Program-made: the position numbers and the translations under genes
Shown: in pieces, positions 44,781 through 53,430 of the stretch
Numbering within the stretch: the first letter of the stretch is position 1
Layout of the letters: each line of letters begins with the position of its first letter
Source of the DNA: Thermomicrobiales bacterium
GTDB taxonomy: Bacteria > Chloroflexota > Chloroflexia > Thermomicrobiales > UBA6265
Assembly (NCBI GenBank): GCA_023957115.1
Contig: JAMLHN010000016.1
Coordinates: 1 to 64,000, forward strand
Reading direction: 5' to 3'
Length of the DNA stretch: 64,000 nucleotides
The notes under the pieces: model-generated
What the model saw: the letters and a program-made list of their open reading frames with translations, nothing else
What the model was told of the DNA's origin: nothing
The model's database searches: none

Positions 44781-46211
44781 ATGAAGAGAACTGACCGACG
44801 TCAGGCCAGCATTGGCTTGCTCCGCGACTACATGGCTGGCCGCATCGACCGCCGCCAGCTTCTGAAGAGCGCCGCTGCTGCTGGCGTTCTGCTCCCAGTC
44901 CTCTCGATCATGCGCGGTGCGTCTCCGGCGTTCGCGCAGGACGCCAGCCCGGCTGCCGGCGGCGAGGCGGGTAGCACCATCGTCGTTCCCGCTGATCTGC
45001 GCACGGATCTGGCCGGCGCGACGATTGCCTGGATGGGAACGAGCTCGCAGGATGCCGACCTGCCCTTCAACGAGGCGGCCATCGCCAAGTTCACCGAGGC
45101 GACCGGCATCAACGTGAACCTCATCAACGGTGAGAGTGAAACCAATCTCCGGCTCCAGGCGATGCGCCAGCAGTTCGCTGCCCAGTCGTCTGACATCGAT
45201 GTCTATCAGATCGACATCATCTGGCCGGGTGTCGTGGCCGAACATGCGGTGCCGTTGCAGGATCAGCTTGGCGCGGCGACCGACGCAATGTTCCCTGGCA
45301 TCGTCGAGGCCAACACGGTCGATGGCGATCTGATCGGCATTCCCTGGTATACCGACGCCGGTCTCCTCTTCTACCGCACCGATCTGCTGGAGAAGTATGG
45401 CGTCGAAGCGCCGACCACCTGGTCGGAACTGGAAGCCGCCGCGCAGACCATCATGGAAGGCGAGCAGGCGGAGAATCCCGACTTCACCGGCTATGTGTGG
45501 CAAGGCAAGGCGTACGAGGGACTCACCTGTAACGGTCTCGAGTGGCTGGTCTCCCAGGGCGGCGGCACGATCATCGATGTCGATCGCAATGTGACCGTCA
45601 ACAACGAAACCGCGATTGCGGCCATGGACCGCGCCGCCACCTGGGTCAACGGTATTTCCCCCGAGGGCGTGACCACCTACACCGAGCCCGAAACTTTCAA
45701 TGTCTGGACCGCCGGCAATGCCGCGTTCGCCCGCAACTGGCCGTACATGTACTCCGCAAGCCAGGAGAGCGAAGCGACGGCCGGCAAGGTCGGCGTTTCG
45801 CCGCTGCCCAAGGGTGACGGCGCCGAGGACACCAGCGCAGCCACGCTTGGCGGCTGGCAGATGTTCGTCTCCAAGTACTCGGAGAACCAGGAAGCCGCCA
45901 TTGAGTTCGTTCGATTCATGACGAGCCCTGAGTACCAGACCTCGTACGCGATCGAGCGCGCGCACCTCCCAACGATTCCCGCGGTTTACGACGATCCCGC
46001 GGTCGCCGCGGCAAGCGAATTCATCCCGCAGCTCAAGCCGGTGTTCGAGGCCGCGGTCGGTCGGCCGTCGGCCCAAACCGGGGACCTCTATCCGGAGATC
46101 TCGACGGTCTTCTACCAGCAGCTAAATCAGGTTCTCTCCGGTTCCAAGAGCGCCGCCGATGCGGCCGCCTCGATGGAGTCGGATATGAACGCCATCTTCG
46201 AGGACGAATAG
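44781..46211 (+). CDS. Tat-exported sugar ABC substrate-binding protein (trehalose/maltose type)
   Basis: 476 aa. The start ATG 44781 follows AGGAGG. Twin-arginine signal: RIDRRQLLKSAAAAGVLLP (about 26-44), ending AFAQ near 58. The mature protein is a family 1 solute-binding protein of the trehalose/maltose subgroup (IAWMGTSSQDADLPFNEA, IDIIWPGVVAEH, GIPWYTDAGLLFYR, FARNWPYMYS). It delivers a sugar to the two permeases that follow. Again no ATPase gene accompanies the operon. Confidence 0.92.
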   Translation: MKRTDRRQASIGLLRDYMAGRIDRRQLLKSAAAAGVLLPVLSIMRGASPAFAQDASPAAGGEAGSTIVVPADLRTDLAGATIAWMGTSSQDADLPFNEAAIAKFTEATGINVNLINGESETNLRLQAMRQQFAAQSSDIDVYQIDIIWPGVVAEHAVPLQDQLGAATDAMFPGIVEANTVDGDLIGIPWYTDAGLLFYRTDLLEKYGVEAPTTWSELEAAAQTIMEGEQAENPDFTGYVWQGKAYEGLTCNGLEWLVSQGGGTIIDVDRNVTVNNETAIAAMDRAATWVNGISPEGVTTYTEPETFNVWTAGNAAFARNWPYMYSASQESEATAGKVGVSPLPKGDGAEDTSAATLGGWQMFVSKYSENQEAAIEFVRFMTSPEYQTSYAIERAHLPTIPAVYDDPAVAAASEFIPQLKPVFEAAVGRPSAQTGDLYPEISTVFYQQLNQVLSGSKSAADAAASMESDMNAIFEDE

Positions 46212-46261
46212 TCGAGAACGTCTGTCCGTGGTCCATCATGCGATGCGGACCACGGACCAGC

Positions 46262-46294
46262 GAAGCCAGGTGGGCGATTGCCCCACCTGGCTTC
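46262..46294 (+). terminator. Intercistronic stem-loop after binding-protein gene 2
   Basis: A perfect 13-bp stem (46262-46274 with 46282-46294) and 7-nt loop, without T-run, lies between the binding protein and the first permease. It has the same position as the hairpin in ABC operon 1 and probably sets the expression ratio between these genes. Confidence 0.85.
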
Positions 46295-46314
46295 TCAAAC
46301 ATTGCGGGGTAGCC

Positions 46315-47319
46315 ATGAGCCAGAACGTTCCTGCTGGTGCTGTCGTTTCCACCCCGGACGGTCAGACGATAAAAGTCTCCGACCGTCCTCAAACGTCGTG
46401 GGCAAAGTCCCGCGAACGCTTGGGGTGGCTCATGGTCTTGCCGAGCCTCGTGATCGTTGCGCTTGTTGCACTCTATCCCCTCGTCGAGAGTTTCCGCCTC
46501 AGCTTCACCAACGCACGCCTCGCCAGCGCGCGCGAAGTCGAGAACATCGGCCTCCGCAACTACGAGTATCTCTGGAATAGCGACACCTTCCGCATCGCAT
46601 TCGGGAACACGGTCAAATTCACCGTTTTCTCGGTGGGAATCGAGCTCGTGCTCGGCATGGTCATCGCGCTTATCATCAACTCGCAGTTCAAAGCCCGGGG
46701 GCTCGTCCGAACGGCAATCTTGATTCCCTGGGCGATTCCAACGGTCGTCTCGTCTCGTCTCTGGGCGTACATGCTCAACGACAACTACGGGGTCATCAAC
46801 GATGTCCTCGTGAACCAGCTTCCACGCATGTTCAGTTGGATCCCGCTCGTTGGAGACAATATCGCGGGCATCTTTCCCGATGAGAAGATTGCATTCCTGG
46901 CACGTCCCGCGTTTGCGCTGCCAAGCGCCATCGCGGTCGACGTCTGGAAGACGACCCCATTCATGGCGCTTCTCCTGCTCGCCGGATTGCAGATTATTCC
47001 CAGTGATGTCTATGAGGCCGCCGTCGTCGACGGCGCCAGCAAATGGAAGCAGTTCTGGCAGATCACGCTCCCCCTGCTTCGCCCCGCCATTCTGGTTGCG
47101 CTCATCTTCCGCACATTGGACGCGTTCCGCGTCTTCGACGTCATCTACGTGATGTTCGGTTCGAAGGTCGAGACCCTGACGCTCTCGATCTTCACGCAGA
47201 ACGCGTTGGTCGACGGAGACCGGCTGGGGCGCGCATCCGCAGCCAGCGTGATCATCTTCTTGTGTATCGGCGTATTCGTCCTGATTTACACGAGGCTCGT
47301 CAAGGTGGAGGAAGTCTAG
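46315..47319 (+). CDS. Sugar ABC transporter permease (MalF type), operon 2
   Basis: 334 aa with a cytoplasmic N terminus of about 40 residues and six predicted helices. The EAA loop is EAAVVDGASKWKQFWQITLP (about 238-257). The start ATG 46315 was chosen over an earlier in-frame ATG because that extension encodes the stem-loop. It lies 3 bp before the next permease. Confidence 0.92.
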   Translation: MSQNVPAGAVVSTPDGQTIKVSDRPQTSWAKSRERLGWLMVLPSLVIVALVALYPLVESFRLSFTNARLASAREVENIGLRNYEYLWNSDTFRIAFGNTVKFTVFSVGIELVLGMVIALIINSQFKARGLVRTAILIPWAIPTVVSSRLWAYMLNDNYGVINDVLVNQLPRMFSWIPLVGDNIAGIFPDEKIAFLARPAFALPSAIAVDVWKTTPFMALLLLAGLQIIPSDVYEAAVVDGASKWKQFWQITLPLLRPAILVALIFRTLDAFRVFDVIYVMFGSKVETLTLSIFTQNALVDGDRLGRASAASVIIFLCIGVFVLIYTRLVKVEEV

Positions 47320-47322
47320 AAT

Positions 47323-48225
47323 ATGTCGACTGTACCGTTCGACCGATCAACCCTTCCGCCCGATCTGCCAGGCAAACGACGCAATATCAAGCTCGGGGAT
47401 GTCGTCCTGCGAATCCTCTTCTGGTTGCTCGTCATCTTCATCCTGATCTATACGATCTTCCCGTTTGCGTGGGCGCTCCTCGCCTCGATCAAGCCCAATG
47501 CCGATATCAGCTCCACGCCCACACGCTATCTCCCATCGGAGATTTACTGGGGCAACCTCGACTATGTTCTCCACCAGCGCGATTTTCTCTACGCGCTGCG
47601 GAACTCGATCGTTGTCTCGGTCAGCACCGTTGCTATCGCGCTGGTGTTCGGCTCGCTTGCCGCCTACGCGCTCGGCCGTATCAAATTCCGCGGCCGCACG
47701 GCCACGCTGTACGTCATTCTCGCCATGACGATGTTCCCGGCGATTGCGATTCTGGGCTCGCTCTTCCAGATGATGCGCCGGTTCGATCTGTACAACACCA
47801 TTCCCGGCCTGGTACTGACGTATATGACCTTTACCCTTCCGTTCACCGTCTGGGTGCTGGCCAACTTCTTCAAGGCCATGCCGGGTGAGCTGGAAGAAGC
47901 GGCCCTGGTGGACGGCTCGACTCCATTCCAGGCGTTCTACAAGATCATGCTTCCCCTGGCGCTCCCAGGGCTGGTGACTACCGGTCTGCTTGCCTTCATC
48001 GCGGCCTGGAACGAATTCCTCTTCTCGCTCACCTTCACCAATACGTATGCGGCCCGAACGGTTCAACCGGCCATTGCCAGCTTCCGCGGCAATACGCAGT
48101 TCGACGAACCATGGGGGAGCATCATGGCGGCGGCCGTGGTGGTGACCATTCCACTCGTCATTTTGGTGCTCATCTTCCAGCGCAAGATTCTGGCGGGGCT
48201 GACCGCCGGCGCAGTCAAGGGCTGA
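47323..48225 (+). CDS. Sugar ABC transporter permease (MalG type), operon 2
   Basis: 300 aa, six predicted helices, with EAALVDGSTPFQAFYKIMLP near 190-210 and the terminal GLTAGAVKG. It forms the channel with the preceding permease. The following 366 bp have no gene. Confidence 0.92.
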   Translation: MSTVPFDRSTLPPDLPGKRRNIKLGDVVLRILFWLLVIFILIYTIFPFAWALLASIKPNADISSTPTRYLPSEIYWGNLDYVLHQRDFLYALRNSIVVSVSTVAIALVFGSLAAYALGRIKFRGRTATLYVILAMTMFPAIAILGSLFQMMRRFDLYNTIPGLVLTYMTFTLPFTVWVLANFFKAMPGELEEAALVDGSTPFQAFYKIMLPLALPGLVTTGLLAFIAAWNEFLFSLTFTNTYAARTVQPAIASFRGNTQFDEPWGSIMAAAVVVTIPLVILVLIFQRKILAGLTAGAVKG

Positions 48226-48591
48226 GGTCGCCGGAGAACCGGCTACCGGCAACGCCAGTCATCGACGACCTGCGATCGCGGTGCACCGGGCTGTGCAGCT
48301 ACGGATCACCTTTGTGACGGTGTCCTGCAACAAGCTGCGCCTGCCCGCGAACGGTCGGAGCGCAGGCGCCCGTGGCCCGCAATACCCAACGGCGCCAGCC
48401 ACTCCAGTCGTCCGGATCAATCGGTTCGCAAATCATTGTAGTCATCATGCAAACGGCAGTAAGCGGCTCCGCGCCGGACGAACCGGGCAGCGCAGTTGCG
48501 TTCGCCTCCGCGGATTCGGCCCGATGCCTCCTCCCGCTCGGTGAGATACTGACCGGCAAGAGAAATCAGCTCGACGGCGAGAGGAGAGACT
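48226..48591. other. Intergenic region with one inverted repeat
   Basis: No coding region is supported. An 8-bp inverted repeat (48337-48344 with 48362-48369, GCGCCTGC/GCAGGCGC) could end the ABC operon transcript. The region also contains GAGGAGAG just before the next start. Confidence 0.5.
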
Positions 48592-49872
48592 ATGTCGTTC
48601 GAATCGGCATTCACGATGGATACCTCGTCCATCAAATACGGTCCGGGAGTCACCAGCGAAGTCGGCGATGACGTGCGCGGTCTCGGCGCGACCCGCGTCA
48701 TGGTGGTCACCGATCCAGCGCTGGAAACCCACGACGCGGTCGCCACGACGACCAACGCATTGAACGCCGCGGGGATCGACTACGCGCTCTACGCCAGGAC
48801 TCGTGTCGAGCCAACCGACGTCTCGTTCAAGGACGCCATCGACTTTGCGACCGATGGTGGCTTCGACGCCTATGTCGCCGTCGGAGGCGGCTCGGTCATC
48901 GACACGGCCAAGGCCGCCAATCTCTACGCAACCTATCCCGCGGACCTACTGACCTATGTCAATGCGCCCATCGGCCAGGCACAGCCGGTTCCGGGCCGGC
49001 TCAAACCGCTGATCGCCATTCCCACGACGGCCGGCACCGGGAGCGAGACGACCGGGGTGGCAATCTTCGACCTCACGACCATGCATGCCAAGACCGGAAT
49101 TGCCCATCGTGCCCTCCGGCCAACCCTGGGCATCCTCGACCCACTGAACACCTTGACGATGCCAGCCATGGTCACCGCCAGCTCGGCGCTCGATGTGTTG
49201 AGTCATGCCATCGAGTCCTATACCGCGATTCCGTTCGACAGCCGGCCAGCACCCGAACGCCCTGGGCTGCGGCCGGCCTACCAGGGAGCCAATCCGATCA
49301 GCGACATCTGGTCCGGCAAGGCCATGGAGATGGTGGCCGCCAATCTGGAACGAGTCGTGCACGAACCGAACGATCTCGAAGGCCGTGGACAGATGATGCT
49401 TGCCGCCGCGTATGCCGGTATTGGCTTCGGCAATGCCGGCGTCCATCTCCCGCACGGGATGTCGTATCCGGTGTCGGGATTGGTGCGCTCGTTCGTTCCC
49501 GAGGGATACCCGGACGATCATGCAATCGTGCCGCACGGTATGTCGGTGATCCTCAACGCGCCGGCGGTCTTCCGGTTCACGGCAGAGGCCGATCCAGCCC
49601 GTCATCTCGAAGCGGCGCGCATGCTCGGCGCCGATACGAGCGGCGCGGGGCCAGAAGATGCCGGCGAGGTGCTGGCAAACAAGCTCATCGATATCATGCG
49701 CCGGACCGGCATGCCCAGCGGGCTGAGCGCGGTAGGGTTCACCGAAGCGGATATCGATCGGCTGGTCGCCGGTACACTCCCCCAACATCGCGTGACGAAA
49801 CTGTCGCCCAAACCGGCTTCGGAGACCGATCTGGCAGGCATCTTCCGGGATGCCATGGTCTATTGGGAATAG
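48592..49872 (+). CDS. Iron-dependent hydroxyacid-oxoacid transhydrogenase-type dehydrogenase
   Basis: 426 aa, family III iron alcohol dehydrogenase fold. AVGGGSVIDTAKAANLYA binds NAD; IPTTAGTGSETTGVAIF follows. The long insert ALDVLSHAIESYTAIPFDSRP...GANPISDIWS is characteristic of hydroxyacid-oxoacid transhydrogenases (ADHFE1 type), as are the metal-region histidines in HLPHGMSYP. That enzyme couples 4-hydroxybutyrate oxidation to 2-oxoglutarate reduction. The context suggests oxidation of a hydroxyl intermediate of the imported carbohydrate, so the true substrate may differ. Confidence 0.85.
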   Translation: MSFESAFTMDTSSIKYGPGVTSEVGDDVRGLGATRVMVVTDPALETHDAVATTTNALNAAGIDYALYARTRVEPTDVSFKDAIDFATDGGFDAYVAVGGGSVIDTAKAANLYATYPADLLTYVNAPIGQAQPVPGRLKPLIAIPTTAGTGSETTGVAIFDLTTMHAKTGIAHRALRPTLGILDPLNTLTMPAMVTASSALDVLSHAIESYTAIPFDSRPAPERPGLRPAYQGANPISDIWSGKAMEMVAANLERVVHEPNDLEGRGQMMLAAAYAGIGFGNAGVHLPHGMSYPVSGLVRSFVPEGYPDDHAIVPHGMSVILNAPAVFRFTAEADPARHLEAARMLGADTSGAGPEDAGEVLANKLIDIMRRTGMPSGLSAVGFTEADIDRLVAGTLPQHRVTKLSPKPASETDLAGIFRDAMVYWE

Positions 49873-49888
49873 CAACAGGACGGTAAGA

Positions 49889-50170
49889 ATGACCGAAGAA
49901 CACCTGGGAACCATCGAGCGAACGCTACTCAAGGCGCTTAGCCACAAAGACCGCGCCTCGATGTCGGAGCTGGCGGCAGTTCTGCCAACCGCCGACAAAA
50001 ATACGATCGAAGCGGCCCGCCGTTACCTCGAGCAGCGCAAATTGGTCGAACCGGTACCGGGCTCGACGACCGGTCAGATCCAGCTCACGGCGCAAGGGGC
50101 CGAACGAGCGATCGAGCTCCCGGATGAAGCCTCCACCGGCAGCGGCGGGGGCGAATCCCGGTTCGAGTAG
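49889..50170 (+). CDS. Small winged-helix-like protein
   Basis: 93 aa. A helix-turn-helix-like segment runs through MSELAAVLPTADKNTIEAARRYLEQRKLVEPV (given here by its ends MSELAAVL and RRYLEQRKLV), followed by a beta-wing-like GQIQLTAQGAERAI, typical of MarR/PadR-like folds. The tail is Gly/Ser-rich. It lies 16 bp after the transhydrogenase gene. It may regulate this cluster, or be a nucleic-acid-binding accessory. A T7 run (50175-50181) shortly after the stop may contribute to termination. Confidence 0.65.
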   Translation: MTEEHLGTIERTLLKALSHKDRASMSELAAVLPTADKNTIEAARRYLEQRKLVEPVPGSTTGQIQLTAQGAERAIELPDEASTGSGGGESRFE

Positions 50171-50203
50171 GGCGTTTTTTTGTCCAACGTCCGGAGCAAC
50201 TCT

Positions 50204-50224
50204 CTGGTCCCTGGACACTGGACT
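50204..50224 (+). repeat. Short C/T-G heptad block
   Basis: CTGGTCC, CTGGACA, CTGGACT are consecutive heptads lying between the winged-helix gene and the cyclase-like gene. They are weaker than the other blocks and may be a degenerate relative of them. Confidence 0.4.
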
Positions 50225-50239
50225 TGCAGGAGATAACGG

Positions 50240-50899
50240 ATGACGATGATCGATCTGACCGGACCATTGCACCCCGATATGTGGAGTTACGCGCCAATGG
50301 TGCCCGACATTCCGCCATTCGAGCAGAGACGCTGGGCGAGGATCGACGAACGCGGCTGGGAGTCGGACTGGTTCGCGATGCCAACCCTAGCCGGAACCTA
50401 TCTGGAAACCGCAAAACACCTCATCGCCGGCGCTCCGTCGATCGACCAGGTGCCGCTGGACCGTCTCTTTGTGCATGCAACCATTGCGCGCATCCCGCGT
50501 GGAGATCGCGAGCATGTCACCGTGGCCGATCTGGAGAACGCGATCGATATCCTCGAAGAAGGCGACGCGTTGCTGGTGCAGACAGGCTGGGAGGCGCATC
50601 GCGATGACAGCGAGCGGTTCGTACTCCAATCGCCGCATTTCGACCTGGACGCCATGCGCTGGATCGTGGATCGCGGGGTTTCCATTCTGGGTGGAGACGT
50701 GCCCTGTTTCGACGATCCGGTCGGCAGCGAGGGCCAGGGCGTCAACGATGTGCTCTTCGGGAGCGGAGCGCTGATTCTGGCGCCGCTGGTGAACCTCGGC
50801 GCGACGGATGCGACGCGCGGCCGGTTGACCGTCCTGCCCATCCCCCTGGCGGGATCGTGCGGCGCCCCGTGCCGGGCGATCTTTGCCCCAAACTCGTAG
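50240..50899 (+). CDS. Cyclase-family (kynurenine formamidase-like) protein with altered metal motif
   Basis: 219 aa of the cyclase/KynB-like fold, including ALLVQTGWEAHRD and the late GGDVPCFDDP segment. The family metal motif HxGTHxDxPxH reads LAGTYLETAKH here, so two His and the Asp are replaced. It may be a non-hydrolytic or differently metallated member. The start ATG at 50240 is preceded by AGGAG. It lies with the DUF362 gene in the catabolic cluster. Confidence 0.72.
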   Translation: MTMIDLTGPLHPDMWSYAPMVPDIPPFEQRRWARIDERGWESDWFAMPTLAGTYLETAKHLIAGAPSIDQVPLDRLFVHATIARIPRGDREHVTVADLENAIDILEEGDALLVQTGWEAHRDDSERFVLQSPHFDLDAMRWIVDRGVSILGGDVPCFDDPVGSEGQGVNDVLFGSGALILAPLVNLGATDATRGRLTVLPIPLAGSCGAPCRAIFAPNS

Positions 50900-50926
50900 C
50901 CGACCCGATACGTAGAGAAGGAAGCT

Positions 50927-51994
50927 ATGACCTCGATCAACTGGAATCGACCGGATACCGTCATCCTCTACCGATCCCCTGGAACGTATCCCTATTCGGC
51001 GGAAGAGTTCACCGCCGCGTCTCGCACCATCCTCGACCTCCTGCAACCTGAAATCGACAAGCCGAAGGTCACCCTCAAACCCAACGTTGTGCACGGCGTT
51101 TCTCCCGATTCCGGGATTACGGTCCATCCAGGATTCCTGCGAGGCGTGGCCGAATATGTGATCGACCGCGGCTTCGCCCCCGGAGCGATCTCGGTCGCCG
51201 AAGGCGGCGGCGGCGAAGAGAGCCGCGACATGCGCGAGCACTACGCCAATGTCGGATTCGACAAGCTGGCTGAGGAGCTTGGATTCAATTTGGTCGACCT
51301 CAACGCCGACGATTACGTCCGGGTCGATATTCCGGCCGGGCGTGTCTTCAAGCAGATGCCGATCGGCCGCACCGTTTGGGATCCGGATGCTTACTTCATC
51401 AACATCCCCAAAATGCGAACGCACAACCTGGGCATCACGACGATTAGCCTGAAGAACCTGCAGGGGATCGTGGTGCCGATCGAGGAGCGCCATATGTGCA
51501 CCCTCTTCCCCCGGTATGAGGGCGACCGGGGCGGCGACGGTCTGGACGGCGACGTGCTCGATTCGCACGAGCGGTGGGCACACAAGATCTGCGACATCTC
51601 CCTTGCGCGTACACCGGATCTCAATATCGTTGACGGGCTGGTTCCCCGTGACGGCACCGGATTCCGCAACGGCAACGATCGCCCGATGGGTCTTGCCCTG
51701 GCAAGCACAAATCAGACGGCGATCGATACGATCGGCACCGCGTTGATGGGGATCGATCCGGCCAAGGTCACCTATCTCCGGGTCGCCGGCGAGCGTGGTA
51801 TGGGGCCGAATCGGGTCTCGGATATCCGCGTGCTCGAAATCGTCGATGGGCGGCTCCAGGAGCGCTCGGGTATCGACGATCTGATTGCCGATCCTCCATT
51901 CAGGGTCACCCTGTCGGCAACGCTGAGCTACACGACGTACGAACCGATCGAATACAACCGCGCGGAAGTCGAGGCGGTCCACGCAGGATCGTAG
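50927..51994 (+). CDS. DUF362-domain protein
   Basis: 355 aa. The DUF362 core runs across most of the protein (KPNVVHGVSPDSGITVHP, INIPKMRTHNLGITTISLKN in parts, and NIVDGLVPRDG). DUF362 proteins often carry 4Fe-4S ferredoxin domains, but no cysteine cluster is seen here. Function is unknown. It follows the cyclase-like gene after 27 bp. Confidence 0.82.
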   Translation: MTSINWNRPDTVILYRSPGTYPYSAEEFTAASRTILDLLQPEIDKPKVTLKPNVVHGVSPDSGITVHPGFLRGVAEYVIDRGFAPGAISVAEGGGGEESRDMREHYANVGFDKLAEELGFNLVDLNADDYVRVDIPAGRVFKQMPIGRTVWDPDAYFINIPKMRTHNLGITTISLKNLQGIVVPIEERHMCTLFPRYEGDRGGDGLDGDVLDSHERWAHKICDISLARTPDLNIVDGLVPRDGTGFRNGNDRPMGLALASTNQTAIDTIGTALMGIDPAKVTYLRVAGERGMGPNRVSDIRVLEIVDGRLQERSGIDDLIADPPFRVTLSATLSYTTYEPIEYNRAEVEAVHAGS

Positions 51995-52039
51995 CCCGAC
52001 CGCACCCTCTGCCGGCCGCTAGGACGTGCTTCGAAGCCG

Positions 52040-52072
52040 GTCCCGCGTCCTGCCTGGGTCCTGGAGACGATT
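52040..52072 (+). repeat. C/T-type heptad repeat block, copy 2
   Basis: Related to the block at 24535-24569 (GTCCCGC, GTCCT.., CCTGG, GTCCTGG, ending AGACGATT). It follows the DUF362 stop by 45 bp and precedes the ~80-bp repeat, as in the other copy. Confidence 0.65.
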
Positions 52073-52113
52073 GATAAGCGGAACCGGGTGATTGCTCGGG
52101 GATATTGTGACGC

Positions 52114-52151
52114 CGGCCCGGTGCCGGTGAAGCACCGCCGGTACCGGGCCG
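52114..52151 (+). terminator. GC-rich stem-loop
   Basis: A perfect 9-bp outer stem (52114-52122 with 52143-52151) continues into GC-rich inner pairs around a small loop. There is no T-run. It lies between the DUF362 gene and the convergent murI and could end transcription from either side. Confidence 0.5.
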
Positions 52152-52160
52152 AAGGCTCAC

Positions 52161-52241
52161 CTCTATGCGATGCTGGGTTGGGGCGGTGGTGCACCGATCG
52201 TGCCGCATCCTGGTGTGTTCACCCGGATTCCGTATGAGGAG
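52161..52241 (+). repeat. Dispersed ~80-bp repeat, copy 2
   Basis: Matches 24263-24343 (reverse) closely and 58840-58915 more loosely. In the forward frame it reads LYAMLGWGGGAPIVPHPGVF and continues open to a TAA near 52302, longer than in the other copies. No start codon or binding site supports translation. The remaining bases of 51995-52340 show nothing else. Confidence 0.85.
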
Positions 52242-52340
52242 GCAAATTTCGGGCGGATCCAGCATGGGCGGAGGCACGTCGTCGAGTTTTCAAACACGGG
52301 TTAACGGGGGCCTATCTTGATGAATCAGCAAGGTCCCCAA

Positions 52341-53156
52341 TCAGACGGCTACCGAGGTTTGCGCCCCAATCGATTCCGAACGGACGACCGTTCCCAGAAG
52401 CTCGCATGCGACCGCATCGAAACGCAGCGGATCGCCCGTGGTCAGATAGTCGCACCGTCCCCCGAGCTCGGAGGCGGAAAGCAATCCGGATCGGCGCAGG
52501 ACGCGCTCTGTCTGTCGCGCAACGGCGTTGCCGCTCGATACGATCGCCACGCTCGGGCCGACGATCTCCGCAATCGCCCCGGCCAGAAATGGATAGTGGG
52601 TGCAGCCCAGAACGACCACGTCGCATCCCCGGGCAAGCGGACCTTCCAGCAGATTGCTGAGCAGGTAGCGAATCTCCCGGCTTTGCGACTGTCCTGACTC
52701 GATCAAATCGACCAGCCCGGGGGCCGGGATTGTCTCGACCTCGATGTCCGGCGCATGTGTTTCGACGAGCTGGTGCAACCGTTGGCCGCGGGCGGTCCGG
52801 GGTGTTGCCAACACAGCGACCTTCCGAGTTCTCGTCCGGCGCGCCGCCGGTTTCACCGCTGGTTCGAGCCCAACGATCGGCGCGCCCAGCCGCTCGCGCA
52901 ACGAGCCAATGGCAACCGAGCAGGCGGTATTGCACGCCACAACCATCGCCTTGCAGTCCCGCGCGACGAGTTCGCCCATCAGCAGATGAACCCGTGATTC
53001 GATCGTAGCGTCGTCCTTGTCGCCATAGGGACAAAACGCCGAATCGGCCAGGTAGATGAACGACTCCTGTGGCATCTGCGCGCGCAGCGCGCGCAAGACA
53101 CTCAACCCACCAAACCCGGAATCGAACACTCCGATCGGATGATCTGTACAGGACAC
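52341..53156 (-). CDS. murI: Glutamate racemase
   Basis: 271 aa. N-terminal IGVFDSGFGGLSVLRAL with the catalytic Asp region, first catalytic cysteine C75 in VVACNTACS, second C185 in VVLGCTHYPF. It makes D-glutamate for peptidoglycan. The start is GTG. It is monocistronic and convergent with the DUF362 side. Confidence 0.95.
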   Translation of the reverse strand: MSCTDHPIGVFDSGFGGLSVLRALRAQMPQESFIYLADSAFCPYGDKDDATIESRVHLLMGELVARDCKAMVVACNTACSVAIGSLRERLGAPIVGLEPAVKPAARRTRTRKVAVLATPRTARGQRLHQLVETHAPDIEVETIPAPGLVDLIESGQSQSREIRYLLSNLLEGPLARGCDVVVLGCTHYPFLAGAIAEIVGPSVAIVSSGNAVARQTERVLRRSGLLSASELGGRCDYLTTGDPLRFDAVACELLGTVVRSESIGAQTSVAV

Positions 53157-53206
53157 GCTGCCGCCTCTTGCTCGCCGGCGACGTCACCTCATCGCCACGT
53201 TGGGTT

Positions 53207-53235
53207 AGCCTAGCACCTGCCCAGACGATTCACAA
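53207..53235 (-). promoter_or_regulatory. Candidate promoter of murI
   Basis: On the minus strand TTGTGA (53235-53230), 17 bp, TAGGCT (53212-53207). Each box matches four of six consensus bases. It is about 50 bp before the start codon. Confidence 0.4.
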
Positions 53236-53350
53236 TCGACCGCGCTCAAGATTCGCATCGATCGACATGTCCACCCTTCCTCATTGCTCATTACGCCAAA
53301 ATAAACGACCATTCACGCCTATCCGCCACACCCTCTCAAGAGCTTTGTTG

Positions 53351-53391
53351 GGCCGATATCCACTCTACACTTTGAACGAACGATATCGGCC
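53351..53391. promoter_or_regulatory. Inverted repeat at the DUF1684 promoter
   Basis: GGCCGATATC (53351-53360) and GATATCGGCC (53382-53391) form a perfect 10-bp inverted repeat with a 21-bp centre. The centre contains a TACACT -10-like hexamer. Each arm also contains the small palindrome GATATC. This resembles paired operator half-sites around a promoter, or a long hairpin, about 40 bp before the gene. Confidence 0.55.
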
Positions 53392-53430
53392 CTTCCCCGG
53401 CTACGATGCCGGTCGGCAAAACGGAGCACC

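Noticed and set aside
52161..52304. Small protein gene from the open frame through the ~80-bp repeat
   Set aside because: The frame is open and the peptide similar in other copies, but there is no start codon with a binding site and copy 3 contains a stop, so it is treated as a repeat or relic.
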